The notes under the pieces were generated by a model that was not told the origin of the DNA, ran no database searches, and worked only from the letters and a program-made list of their open reading frames with translations. From the NCBI GenBank assembly GCA_946480845.1, contig CAMLLJ010000186.1:1-5386 (forward strand): DNA of 5,386 nt. The letters are read 5' to 3'. This document shows positions 1 to 5,386 of the stretch, one piece after another. This stretch comes from an uncultured Gemmatimonadota bacterium (GTDB taxonomy: Bacteria; Gemmatimonadota; Gemmatimonadetes; Gemmatimonadales; GWC2-71-9). The stretch's first letter is position 1. Every line of letters starts with the position of its first letter. A program made the position numbers and the translations under genes.

Positions 1-936
1 CCGCACAACATCACGATGGCGCCCGACCAGCGCAGCTACTACGTGTCCATCGCGCACGGCACGCCGCACGGCACGCTCTGGCGCATCGCCGCCGACGGCG
101 ACACGCTGATCGGGCGCGCGACCCTCGAGTACTACCCGACCACGATCTCGCTCACGCCCGACGGCGAGTTCGCCTTCGTGGCCAACTCCGACTTCTTCGG
201 CGACCGCCCGCGGGTGAATCCCGTTTCCGTGGTGCACACGCCGACGATGACCAAGATCGCCGACATCGCCGCCTGCGACATGCCGCACGGCGTCAAGGTG
301 AACCACGCGGGCACCCGGGTGTACGTCTCCTGCATGCACTCCGACGAGATCCTCGAGATGGAGGTGGCGACCTTCGGCATCACCCGCCGCGCGAAGACGG
401 GCGCGGGCATGCCGGCGGGCGGCGGCCATGCGGCCCACGCGCCTGCGCCGGCCGCTCCCGCGGCCGCGTCGGCTCCCGCCGCGGCGCCGGAGAAGGTCTG
501 CGCGCCCACGTTCGTCGCGGTGTCGCCCGACGACCGCCGCCTCTACGTGGCCTGCAACACCGGCGACGTGCTCCAGGTCTGGGATGCGGCGTCCATGGCG
601 AAGGTGGGCGAGGTCGCCGTCGGGAAGGGGGCCTACAACGTCGAGCCGTCGCCGGACGGCTCGGTCGTGATCGTCACCAACAAGAAGGATCGCAGCGTTA
701 GCATCGTGGACACCCGGTCGCTCCGGGAGCTCGCGCGCGTCCCCACCACCAAGCCGGTGGTGCACGGCGTCGCGTTCTCTCCCGACGGGCGGTACGCGTA
801 TATTTCGCAGGAATCGGTGGGCGCGGACCCCGGCGCGGTGGACATGATCGACCTCGCGTCCCGGACGGTGGTCGCCACGGTCCCGCTGCCCGCCCAGCCG
901 ACCGGCATCACCGTGATGCAGAACCAGGCCCGCTGA
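1..936 (+). CDS. YVTN/YncE-type beta-propeller repeat protein, 5' end outside the window
   Basis: The reading frame is open from base 1 to the TGA at 934-936, so the gene starts upstream. The ATG at 16 is internal: the residues before it (PHNIT) continue a propeller repeat. At least six copies of a 'PDG-x-x-x-YV' unit begin near bases 25, 160, 307, 529, 655 and 784 (for example DGEFAFVAN, DRRLYVAC, DGSVVIVTN, DGRYAYIS). Most are 42-49 codons apart, as expected of YVTN beta-propeller blades; one gap is lengthened by a 30-codon Ala/Pro-rich insertion. This suggests most of a seven-bladed propeller. Such proteins are usually exported and bind ligands, metals or partner proteins, but the region that would carry a signal peptide is missing here. 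Four cysteines (codons at 274, 331, 499, 553) form two equivalent pairs in the blades on either side of the insertion. No catalytic motif is visible. The fold is well supported; the function is unknown. Confidence 0.85.
   Translation, partial: PHNITMAPDQRSYYVSIAHGTPHGTLWRIAADGDTLIGRATLEYYPTTISLTPDGEFAFVANSDFFGDRPRVNPVSVVHTPTMTKIADIAACDMPHGVKVNHAGTRVYVSCMHSDEILEMEVATFGITRRAKTGAGMPAGGGHAAHAPAPAAPAAASAPAAAPEKVCAPTFVAVSPDDRRLYVACNTGDVLQVWDAASMAKVGEVAVGKGAYNVEPSPDGSVVIVTNKKDRSVSIVDTRSLRELARVPTTKPVVHGVAFSPDGRYAYISQESVGADPGAVDMIDLASRTVVATVPLPAQPTGITVMQNQAR
400..489 (+). other. Ala/Pro-rich low-complexity insertion inside the beta-propeller
   Basis: These 30 codons begin with a Gly-rich stretch (GAGMPAGGGHAAH) and continue as an Ala/Pro tract. 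Of the 20 residues at 430-489, 13 are Ala and 5 are Pro. The insertion lies between two blades and lengthens that repeat from about 44 to 74 residues. It is probably an unstructured loop projecting from the propeller. It keeps the reading frame and has no stop, so it belongs to the protein and does not break the gene. The two His residues (HAAH) might bind a metal, but nothing else supports that. Confidence 0.7.
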
Positions 937-948
937 CCGGGCGACCGC

Positions 949-954
949 GAGGAA
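949..954 (+). promoter_or_regulatory. Ribosome binding site GAGGAA for the 89-residue protein
   Basis: A GAGGAA Shine-Dalgarno sequence lies 8 bases before the ATG at 963, an ideal spacing. It is the strongest such site in the window. It fixes the start of the first small gene and suggests independent translation initiation there. I see no clear promoter or terminator in the 26 bases between the propeller stop and this start. Confidence 0.75.
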
Positions 955-962
955 CCAACCGC

Positions 963-1232
963 ATGGTATTCGAGACCACGACGTCGCTCACCGGCGAGCA
1001 GGTGATCGCCCGTGCCAAGCGGTTCTTCGCCGAGCGCGTCCCCCAGCACGCCGCTTTTCCGGAGAAGGAGGGGCCCGCCTTCCTCGTGCTGCGCGGCCAG
1101 GGCACGGAGGAGATCGTCTTCGCCATCCTGCCGGCCGAGCGCGGCGTGCGGGTGCGCGCCTCGACGCTGCTCTTCGACCAGGTCGTGGATCGCTTCCTCT
1201 CGACGCTCCCGCCCGTCGAGGCCGCCGCGTGA
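963..1232 (+). CDS. Conserved-looking small protein of unknown function (89 aa)
   Basis: I do not recognise the family. The ATG at 963 is set by the GAGGAA site upstream, and the frame ends at TGA 1230-1232. No signal peptide, membrane segment or cysteine is present, so it is likely a soluble cytoplasmic protein. The apparent layout is helix (residues about 11-25), three strands (about 39-45, 49-57 and 61-68), then an amphipathic helix (about 69-81, FDQVVDRFLSTL). This alpha-beta-beta-beta-alpha order suggests a small compact fold. The tail (PPVEAAA) is probably disordered. The stop overlaps the GTG of the next gene by 4 bases, so the two are likely translationally coupled. Codon use is like its neighbours: GC-rich third positions and high-GC residue content. 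That supports a real gene, but no function can be assigned. Confidence 0.75.
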   Translation: MVFETTTSLTGEQVIARAKRFFAERVPQHAAFPEKEGPAFLVLRGQGTEEIVFAILPAERGVRVRASTLLFDQVVDRFLSTLPPVEAAA

Positions 1233-1486
1233 GCGACGACCTGAGCCTGCGCGTCAAGGTCCACGACATCTGGGACGAAGTGCGCCTCGAGGCCCCCGCC
1301 TCAACCGAGGTGGCGGACGTCAAGCGGCGCGCCCTCCGCGCCTCCCGCATCGGGCGCGACCCCGAGGAGTACGTGGTCAAGTTCCGGGGGATGGAGCTCG
1401 GTGACGACGTCAGCCTGGCCGACGCCGGCGTGGTGCCCAATGCCGGGCTGATCGTGCTTCCGCGGCGCCGCTGGCCGGTCCGCTGA
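1229..1486 (+). CDS. Ubiquitin-like beta-grasp domain protein (85 aa)
   Basis: The whole chain reads as one ubiquitin fold. It has a beta-hairpin (residues about 5-22), a helix (about 26-39, TEVADVKRRALRAS), a strand YVVKFRG (48-54), then MELGDDVSLADAGVVPNAG and a final strand LIVLP (74-78). This matches ubiquitin segment by segment: 'TIENVKAKI', 'LIFAGKQLEDGRTLSDYNI', 'LHLVLR'. The C-terminus is RRRWPVR, with no Gly-Gly and no cysteine. It is therefore unlikely to be a conjugated modifier or a ThiS/MoaD sulfur carrier, and more probably a binding module, as with YukD/EsaB. No type VII secretion genes are nearby. The GTG start lies within a GTGA overlap with the previous stop, and a weak GAGG (1218-1221) sits 7 bases before it. 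The fold rests on pattern recognition; its role is unknown. Confidence 0.72.
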   Translation: MSDDLSLRVKVHDIWDEVRLEAPASTEVADVKRRALRASRIGRDPEEYVVKFRGMELGDDVSLADAGVVPNAGLIVLPRRRWPVR

Positions 1487-1758
1487 TGTCCCGGCCGGCG
1501 CGCACGTCGCTCGCCTCGCGCACGCTGACGATCCTGGCAGCCGCGTTCCTCGCGTTCGACGGTGTCGGCCTCGTCGCCGGCGGGATCTGGCTGGGGCGGC
1601 CCCTCCTCGTCATCGTAGGCGCGTGCCTGCTCGGTTCCAGCGGGCTCGTGTTCGTGTACTGGCGCTGGCACCTGCGCCAGGCCGAAGGGATCGCGGCGGA
1701 CCGCCGGGCCCTCGCCAACGATGCGCGGGCACTCCAGGATCTCGTCCGGCGCAATTGA
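1486..1758 (+). CDS. Small two-helix membrane protein of unknown function (90 aa)
   Basis: Two hydrophobic stretches (residues about 14-35 and 39-59) separated by a short WLGR turn form a helical hairpin in the inner membrane. Arginines at 4, 7 and 12 and a charged C-terminal segment place both ends in the cytoplasm by the positive-inside rule. Residues 60-90 (rich in Arg, Ala, Asp, Gln) form a likely amphipathic helix or short coiled coil that could bind a partner. The ATG at 1486 shares one base with the preceding TGA (TGATG). There is no clear Shine-Dalgarno sequence, so translation probably depends on ribosomes finishing the ubiquitin-like gene. I do not recognise a family. A role as a membrane anchor for its small neighbours is possible but purely inferred. 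Confidence 0.72.
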   Translation: MSRPARTSLASRTLTILAAAFLAFDGVGLVAGGIWLGRPLLVIVGACLLGSSGLVFVYWRWHLRQAEGIAADRRALANDARALQDLVRRN

Positions 1759-1775
1759 GCCATCGGCCCGCCCCG

Positions 1776-2672
1776 GTGCCGGTTCCCGTCTTCACCCATC
1801 CCAGCTGCGAACGCCACGATCCCGGCGCCGGCCATCCCGAGGCGCCTGCGCGCCTGCGCGCCGTGCGCGAACGGTTGGCCACCGAGCCCGCCGCCGTGCT
1901 CCGCGAGGCGCCGGCTGCGCCCGACGCCGACCTGCTGGCGGTGCACGAGCAGCGGTACCTGGAGCAGGTGCAGGGCTTGGCCGGATCGGGGGGCGGCGCG
2001 CTCGATGCCGATACGATCGTGAATGCCCACAGCTGGGAGGCGGCACGGCATGCCGCCGGCGCCGCGCTCGCGGCCACCGACCATGCGCTCGCGGGGCAGG
2101 GGAACGCCTTTGCCGCCGGGCGGCCGCCCGGCCATCATGCGCTGGCCGGTGCCGCCATGGGTTTCTGCCTCCTGGCCAATGCGGCGATCGCGGCCCGGCA
2201 CGCGCTGGGCCGCGGGGTCGATCGGGTGCTGATCGTGGACTGGGACGTGCACCACGGCAACGGCACGCAGGCCCTGGTCGAGTCCGACCCGGCGATCCGG
2301 TTCATCTCGATGCATCAGTGGCCGTGGTGGCCGGGCACCGGTGCGGCGGACGAGCGCGGGGTCGGCAACGTGTTCAACCTGCCGCGCCCGCCCGGCCTTC
2401 CCCCGGCACGCTACGTTGGCGACCTGTGGGACGCCGTGGTCACGGCCACGACAGGATGGAACCCGGGACTCGTGCTGGTATCCGCCGGTTTCGATTCGAT
2501 GCGGGGTGACCCGCTGGGCGGCTTCACGCTCGAGCCCGAGCACTTCGCCGACCTGACGCACCGGCTGCGCGAGCGGTTCGCCGCGGCGCCGCTCGTCGGC
2601 CTGCTGGAGGGAGGCTACATTCCAGCGCGCCTCGCCGAGGGCGTCGCCGCGCACGTGCGCGCCCTGGCGTAA
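1776..2672 (+). CDS. Histone deacetylase superfamily zinc hydrolase (class II-like, about 298 aa)
   Basis: This enzyme removes acetyl or other acyl groups from an amine; the natural substrate in bacteria may be a polyamine, a protein lysine or a small molecule. Counting from the GTG at 1776, all family landmarks are present: HPEAPARL (20-27), the PPGHHA active-site His pair (120-121), GFCLLANAA (from 129), and DWDVHHGNGTQ with zinc ligands Asp157 and His159. Further on are SMHQWPWWPGTG (His180), the third zinc ligand Asp240 in SAGFDSMRGDPLG, and catalytic Tyr281 in LEGGY. It should therefore be active. PPGHHA and SAGFD resemble class II HDACs and bacterial amidohydrolases. The start is uncertain: a TTG at 1755 would add seven residues and overlap the upstream stop as TTGA, and neither start has a good Shine-Dalgarno sequence. 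An ATG at 1623 is rejected because it adds an Arg/Pro-rich stretch unlike the family. The gene ends at TAA 2670-2672. Confidence 0.92.
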   Translation: MPVPVFTHPSCERHDPGAGHPEAPARLRAVRERLATEPAAVLREAPAAPDADLLAVHEQRYLEQVQGLAGSGGGALDADTIVNAHSWEAARHAAGAALAATDHALAGQGNAFAAGRPPGHHALAGAAMGFCLLANAAIAARHALGRGVDRVLIVDWDVHHGNGTQALVESDPAIRFISMHQWPWWPGTGAADERGVGNVFNLPRPPGLPPARYVGDLWDAVVTATTGWNPGLVLVSAGFDSMRGDPLGGFTLEPEHFADLTHRLRERFAAAPLVGLLEGGYIPARLAEGVAAHVRALA

Positions 2673-2688
2673 TCGACACCCACCCACC

Positions 2689-2693
2689 GAGGA
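2689..2693 (+). promoter_or_regulatory. Ribosome binding site GAGGA for the dipeptide epimerase
   Basis: GAGGA lies 4 bases before the GTG at 2698, a somewhat short spacing but the only purine-rich site in the 25-base gap after the deacylase. It supports GTG 2698 as the start. The next residues (ALRLTTELQTLTTRHPF) match the first strand of an enolase-superfamily N-terminal domain. No terminator hairpin is evident in the gap, so read-through from the deacylase is likely. Confidence 0.6.
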
Positions 2694-2697
2694 TCCC

Positions 2698-3717
2698 GTG
2701 GCCCTCCGCCTCACCACCGAGCTGCAGACGCTCACCACCCGCCATCCGTTCATCATCGCGCGCGGCGGGCAGTCGGAGTATCGCACCGTGCTGGTGCGGC
2801 TGGCCGACAGCGACGGCGTGGAAGGCTGGGGTGAGGCGGCGGCCACGAAGTTCTACGGCGAGACGCCGGAGTCGGTCCTCGCCGCGCTGGCCGTCTACGG
2901 CGAAGCGCTGCCGGACGACCCGTTCGCGATCGAGGACGCCGAGCGGACCTGGCTCGAGCGCCTCGGCGGGAACGCCGCCGCGCGCGCCGCGCTCTCGGCG
3001 GCGCTGCACGACCTGGTGGGCAAGCGGCTGGGCGTGCCTGTGTACCGGCTGTGGGGCCTGGACCCGGCGCGTGCCCCGAAATCGACGTTCACGATCGGCA
3101 TCGATACGCCGGAGCGGATCCGCATGAAGGTCCGCGAAGCCGCCGAGTACCCCATCCTCAAGATCAAGCTCGGCACGTCGCGCGATCGCGAAATCATGGA
3201 AGCGATCCGCGCCGAGACCGACCGCGAGTTGCGCGTCGATGCGAACTGCGGCTGGACCGTGAAGCAGACCATCGCGATGCTGCCGGTGCTCCGGGAGTTC
3301 GGGGTGACGGTGCTGGAGCAGCCCCTGGTCCCGCACGACCTCGACGGCCTCGGCATCATCCGCCGGCGGGCGGACATCCCGCTCATCGCCGACGAGAGCT
3401 GCCGGACCCTGGCCGACATCGCGGCGCTCGCGGGCCGGGTGGACGGGATCAACATCAAGCTGGCCAAGTGCGGCAGCCTGCGCGAGGCGATCCGGATGAT
3501 TGCCGCAGCGCGCGCGCACGCAATGACCGTCATGGTCGGCTGCATGATCGAGAGTTCGCTCGGGATCACGGCGGCGGCGCACTTCACGCCGCTCGTGGAT
3601 ATCGTCGATCTCGACGGCGCGGCCCTCCTTGCCGCCGACCCCTTCACGGGCGCCGGCATCGCGGGCGGCCAGGTCACCCTCCCGACCGGACCGGGCCTCG
3701 GCGTCACCAGGCGATGA
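2698..3717 (+). CDS. Dipeptide epimerase, enolase superfamily (probable L-Ala-D/L-Glu epimerase type)
   Basis: This is a member of the muconate-lactonizing subgroup. These enzymes abstract the alpha proton of a dipeptide residue and reprotonate it on the other face, using Mg2+. The N-terminal capping domain (residues about 1-125) contains GWGEAAATKFYGE. The barrel carries the Lys155-x-Lys157 pair (LKIKLG), metal ligands Asp181 (RVDANCGW), Glu207 (LEQP) and Asp232 (IADES), and the opposing base Lys254 (NIKLAKCG). CMIESSLG follows (from 282). The Asp304-x-Asp306 motif in VDLDG is the signature that binds the substrate's free amino group in dipeptide epimerases, separating them from muconate or succinylbenzoate enzymes. 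Full length is 339 residues, normal for the family. L-Ala-D/L-Glu from peptidoglycan turnover is the usual substrate, but members differ widely and the side-chain preference cannot be read here. The gene follows the deacylase by 25 bases and overlaps priA by 4 (ATGA). Confidence 0.9.
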   Translation: MALRLTTELQTLTTRHPFIIARGGQSEYRTVLVRLADSDGVEGWGEAAATKFYGETPESVLAALAVYGEALPDDPFAIEDAERTWLERLGGNAAARAALSAALHDLVGKRLGVPVYRLWGLDPARAPKSTFTIGIDTPERIRMKVREAAEYPILKIKLGTSRDREIMEAIRAETDRELRVDANCGWTVKQTIAMLPVLREFGVTVLEQPLVPHDLDGLGIIRRRADIPLIADESCRTLADIAALAGRVDGINIKLAKCGSLREAIRMIAAARAHAMTVMVGCMIESSLGITAAAHFTPLVDIVDLDGAALLAADPFTGAGIAGGQVTLPTGPGLGVTRR

Positions 3718-5386
3718 ACGCCGTGCCGTACCCGGGCGCGGCGCCGGCCCGGTTTGCCCAGGTCGCCCTGCCGCTTCCCATCGCCTCCCCCTACACCTAC
3801 CGGATCCCGGACGAGCTCGACGGGCGCATCGCCCCGGGCTCGCGCGTCCTGGTGCCGGTGCGGCGGCGCGAGCTGGTCGGCGTCGTGGTGGCGCTCAGGG
3901 CGCGGGCGCCCGCGGTCAAGGTTCGCGATATCATCGCCCGCCTCGACGCGGAGCCGACACTCTCGCCCGAGCTGCTCACGGCCGCGCGGTGGATGAGCGC
4001 GTATTACGGCGCGCCGCCGGGGCTCGCCTTCAAGGTGATGCTGCCGGGCGGCATGTGGGGGACGGGCGGCGCGGCCCAGGAGCAGCATGAACGGGTCGTC
4101 CTGCTGCCGGAGGAGCGTCCGACGCTGGTCGAGCGGGACGCGGTGTTCCGGCGGCGGGCGCGCCAGCGCGAGCTGTTCGAGACGATCGAGTCGCTGGGCG
4201 GCAGCGCACCGGCCCGGCACCTCATCGACCAGCTGGGCTTTTCGGATGCCCTGATCCGCGCGCTGGTGAAGTCAGGAATGGCGTCCATCGGCGAGAGCGC
4301 CCGGGTGCGCGATCCCTTCGCGCTGACGCCGGGGTCGCCACCACCCGAGCGCCTGACTCCCGCGCAGGCCGGGGCCGTCGAAGAGATCGGGCGGCTGGCG
4401 CCGGGAGCCGGTGCCGTGCTCTTCGGGGTGACCGGGAGCGGCAAGACGCTGGTGTACCTGGAGGCGGTGCGCCGGACGCTCGCCGCGGGTCGCGGCGCGA
4501 TCGTGCTCGTGCCCGAGATCGGGCTCACGCCGCAGACGGTGAGCCGGTTCCGCGGCGCGTTCGGTGACCAGGTCGCGGTCCTGCACAGCGCCCTCTCCGA
4601 CGGCGAGCGGGCCGACGCCTGGCGGCTGCTCCGGCGCGGCGACCGCCGGGTAGCGGTCGGGGCCCGGTCCGCGATCTTCGCACCGGTTCGCGATCTCGGC
4701 CTGATCGTGGTGGACGAGGAGCACGAGGCGACGTACAAGAACGGTGAATCGCCCCGGTATCACGCCCGCGACGTCGCCGCGGTGCGGGCACGGCTGGAGG
4801 GAGCGCGGCTGGTGCTCGGCAGTGCGACGCCGGCGCTCGAGACGATGGAGCGCACCCGCGCCGGCGCGCGCCGCCCGCTCGAGCTGTACGCGCTGCCGGA
4901 GCGCATCGGCGCGCGCCCGCTCCCGCCGGTGAGCATTGTGGACCTCCGGTCGGCCCCGCTCGTCCGCGGCACGGGCGCCGTGCCCTGGTCGGCCGAGCTG
5001 GACGACGCGCTGGGCGGCTGCCTGCTCGCCGGGGAGCAGGCGCTGCTCCTCCTCAACCGCCGGGGATTCGCCGCCTTCCTCCAGTGTCCCGACTGCGGCA
5101 CCGTGCGCGACTGCCCGCACTGCAGCATCTCGCTCACCGTGCACCGGACGCCGGCGGGCCTGCGCTGCCACTACTGCGGCCACGAGGAGCCGCTGCCGCA
5201 CCAGTGCGAGGCCTGCGGCGGGAGCGTGCAGCAGATGCGCGGGGTCGGCACGCAGCAGCTCGAGCGCCTCGTCGCGGAGCGATTTCCCGAGGCGCGGATC
5301 GGCCGCATGGACCTCGACACGACCAGCACCAAGTGGTCGCACCAGCGGATCCTCGGGGCCGTCGAGCGGCACGAGGTGGACCTGCT
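3714..5386 (+). CDS. priA: Primosomal protein N' (replication restart helicase PriA), 3' end outside the window
   Basis: PriA recognises abandoned replication forks, unwinds with 3'-5' polarity and starts reloading of the replicative helicase. The frame stays open from the ATG at 3714, which overlaps the epimerase stop (ATGA), to the window edge; 557 residues are visible out of roughly 700-830 usual for the family. Residues about 10-110 are the 3' DNA-binding domain (VALPLPIASPYTYR; YYGAPPG at 97-103), followed by a linker and winged-helix region. The helicase core shows Walker A GVTGSGKT (238-245, Lys244), motif Ia LVPEIGLTPQ (to 274), the DEEH box (334-337), motif III GSATP (369-373) and LLNRRGF (to 452). 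Eight zinc-binding cysteines at 458, 461, 467, 470, 485, 488, 498 and 501 are all present, with the spacing I recall for E. coli PriA. The cut falls just before the expected GTQM-x-x-KG motif. Identification is near certain. Confidence 0.97.
   Translation, partial: MNAVPYPGAAPARFAQVALPLPIASPYTYRIPDELDGRIAPGSRVLVPVRRRELVGVVVALRARAPAVKVRDIIARLDAEPTLSPELLTAARWMSAYYGAPPGLAFKVMLPGGMWGTGGAAQEQHERVVLLPEERPTLVERDAVFRRRARQRELFETIESLGGSAPARHLIDQLGFSDALIRALVKSGMASIGESARVRDPFALTPGSPPPERLTPAQAGAVEEIGRLAPGAGAVLFGVTGSGKTLVYLEAVRRTLAAGRGAIVLVPEIGLTPQTVSRFRGAFGDQVAVLHSALSDGERADAWRLLRRGDRRVAVGARSAIFAPVRDLGLIVVDEEHEATYKNGESPRYHARDVAAVRARLEGARLVLGSATPALETMERTRAGARRPLELYALPERIGARPLPPVSIVDLRSAPLVRGTGAVPWSAELDDALGGCLLAGEQALLLLNRRGFAAFLQCPDCGTVRDCPHCSISLTVHRTPAGLRCHYCGHEEPLPHQCEACGGSVQQMRGVGTQQLERLVAERFPEARIGRMDLDTTSTKWSHQRILGAVERHEVDL

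Noticed and set aside
16..936. ATG at 16 as the true start of the propeller gene
   Set aside because: The frame is open to base 1 and the upstream residues PHNIT continue a propeller repeat; starting at 16 would cut a blade in half.
937..962. Possible promoter or terminator between the propeller and the small-gene cluster
   Set aside because: The 26 bases hold a ribosome binding site but no convincing -10/-35 pair and no hairpin followed by T residues.
1229..1486. Sulfur-carrier (ThiS/MoaD) or type VII secretion YukD/EsaB identity for the ubiquitin-like gene
   Set aside because: There is no C-terminal Gly-Gly for a sulfur carrier and no secretion genes nearby; only the general fold is supported.
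1623..1775. ATG at 1623 as the start of the deacylase
   Set aside because: It would overlap the membrane protein gene by 136 bases and add an Arg/Pro-rich stretch with no resemblance to the family; the conserved domain begins near 1776.
1410..2846. Long open frame on the minus strand (478 codons)
   Set aside because: It is a high-GC shadow opposite the membrane protein, deacylase and epimerase genes. Its product is Arg/Gly/Pro-rich and shows no domain.
2895..4220. Long open frame on the minus strand (441 codons)
   Set aside because: It lies opposite the well-supported epimerase and priA genes, with Arg/Ser/Ala-rich low-complexity sequence and no motif.
4272..5372. Long open frame on the minus strand (366 codons)
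   Set aside because: It lies opposite the PriA helicase core; the product is Arg/Ala/His-rich with no recognisable domain.
1..5386. Window length equal to the phage phiX174 genome
   Set aside because: Coincidence: the content is high-GC chromosomal genes with both end genes truncated, and nothing resembles a microvirus.

Overview
This is a very GC-rich, densely coded stretch of bacterial chromosome. All seven supported genes lie on the + strand with almost no intergenic space. High GC, GTG starts and chained stop/start overlaps point to a free-living, high-GC bacterium. The gene mix and protein style resemble Gemmatimonadota, but no taxonomic marker in the window proves that, so it is only a leaning. 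I see no phage, insertion sequence, CRISPR array, tRNA or rRNA.

Layout. Bases 1-936 hold the 3' part of a YVTN/YncE-type beta-propeller protein whose start lies upstream of the window. After 26 bases and a good ribosome binding site comes a run of small genes. They encode an 89-residue protein of unknown function (963-1232), an 85-residue ubiquitin-like beta-grasp protein (1229-1486) and a 90-residue protein with two membrane helices (1486-1758). These are followed by a histone-deacetylase-superfamily zinc hydrolase (about 1776-2672), an enolase-superfamily dipeptide epimerase (2698-3717), and the first 557 residues of the primosomal helicase PriA (3714 to the window edge).

How they fit together. 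From 963 onward the genes are spaced or overlapped as in one operon: GTGA, TGATG and ATGA overlaps, and gaps of at most 25 bases. Three products have clear assignments. The deacylase hydrolyses an acyl-amide bond of unknown substrate. The epimerase probably interconverts dipeptide stereoisomers such as L-Ala-D/L-Glu from peptidoglycan turnover. PriA restarts stalled replication forks. No single pathway obviously links them; this looks like a housekeeping and salvage cluster.

The least explained part is the trio of small proteins ahead of the deacylase, above all the ubiquitin-fold protein. It lacks the C-terminal Gly-Gly and has no conjugation enzymes beside it. I found no convincing new system, but the trio and the cysteine-paired propeller with its Ala/Pro insertion deserve a second look.
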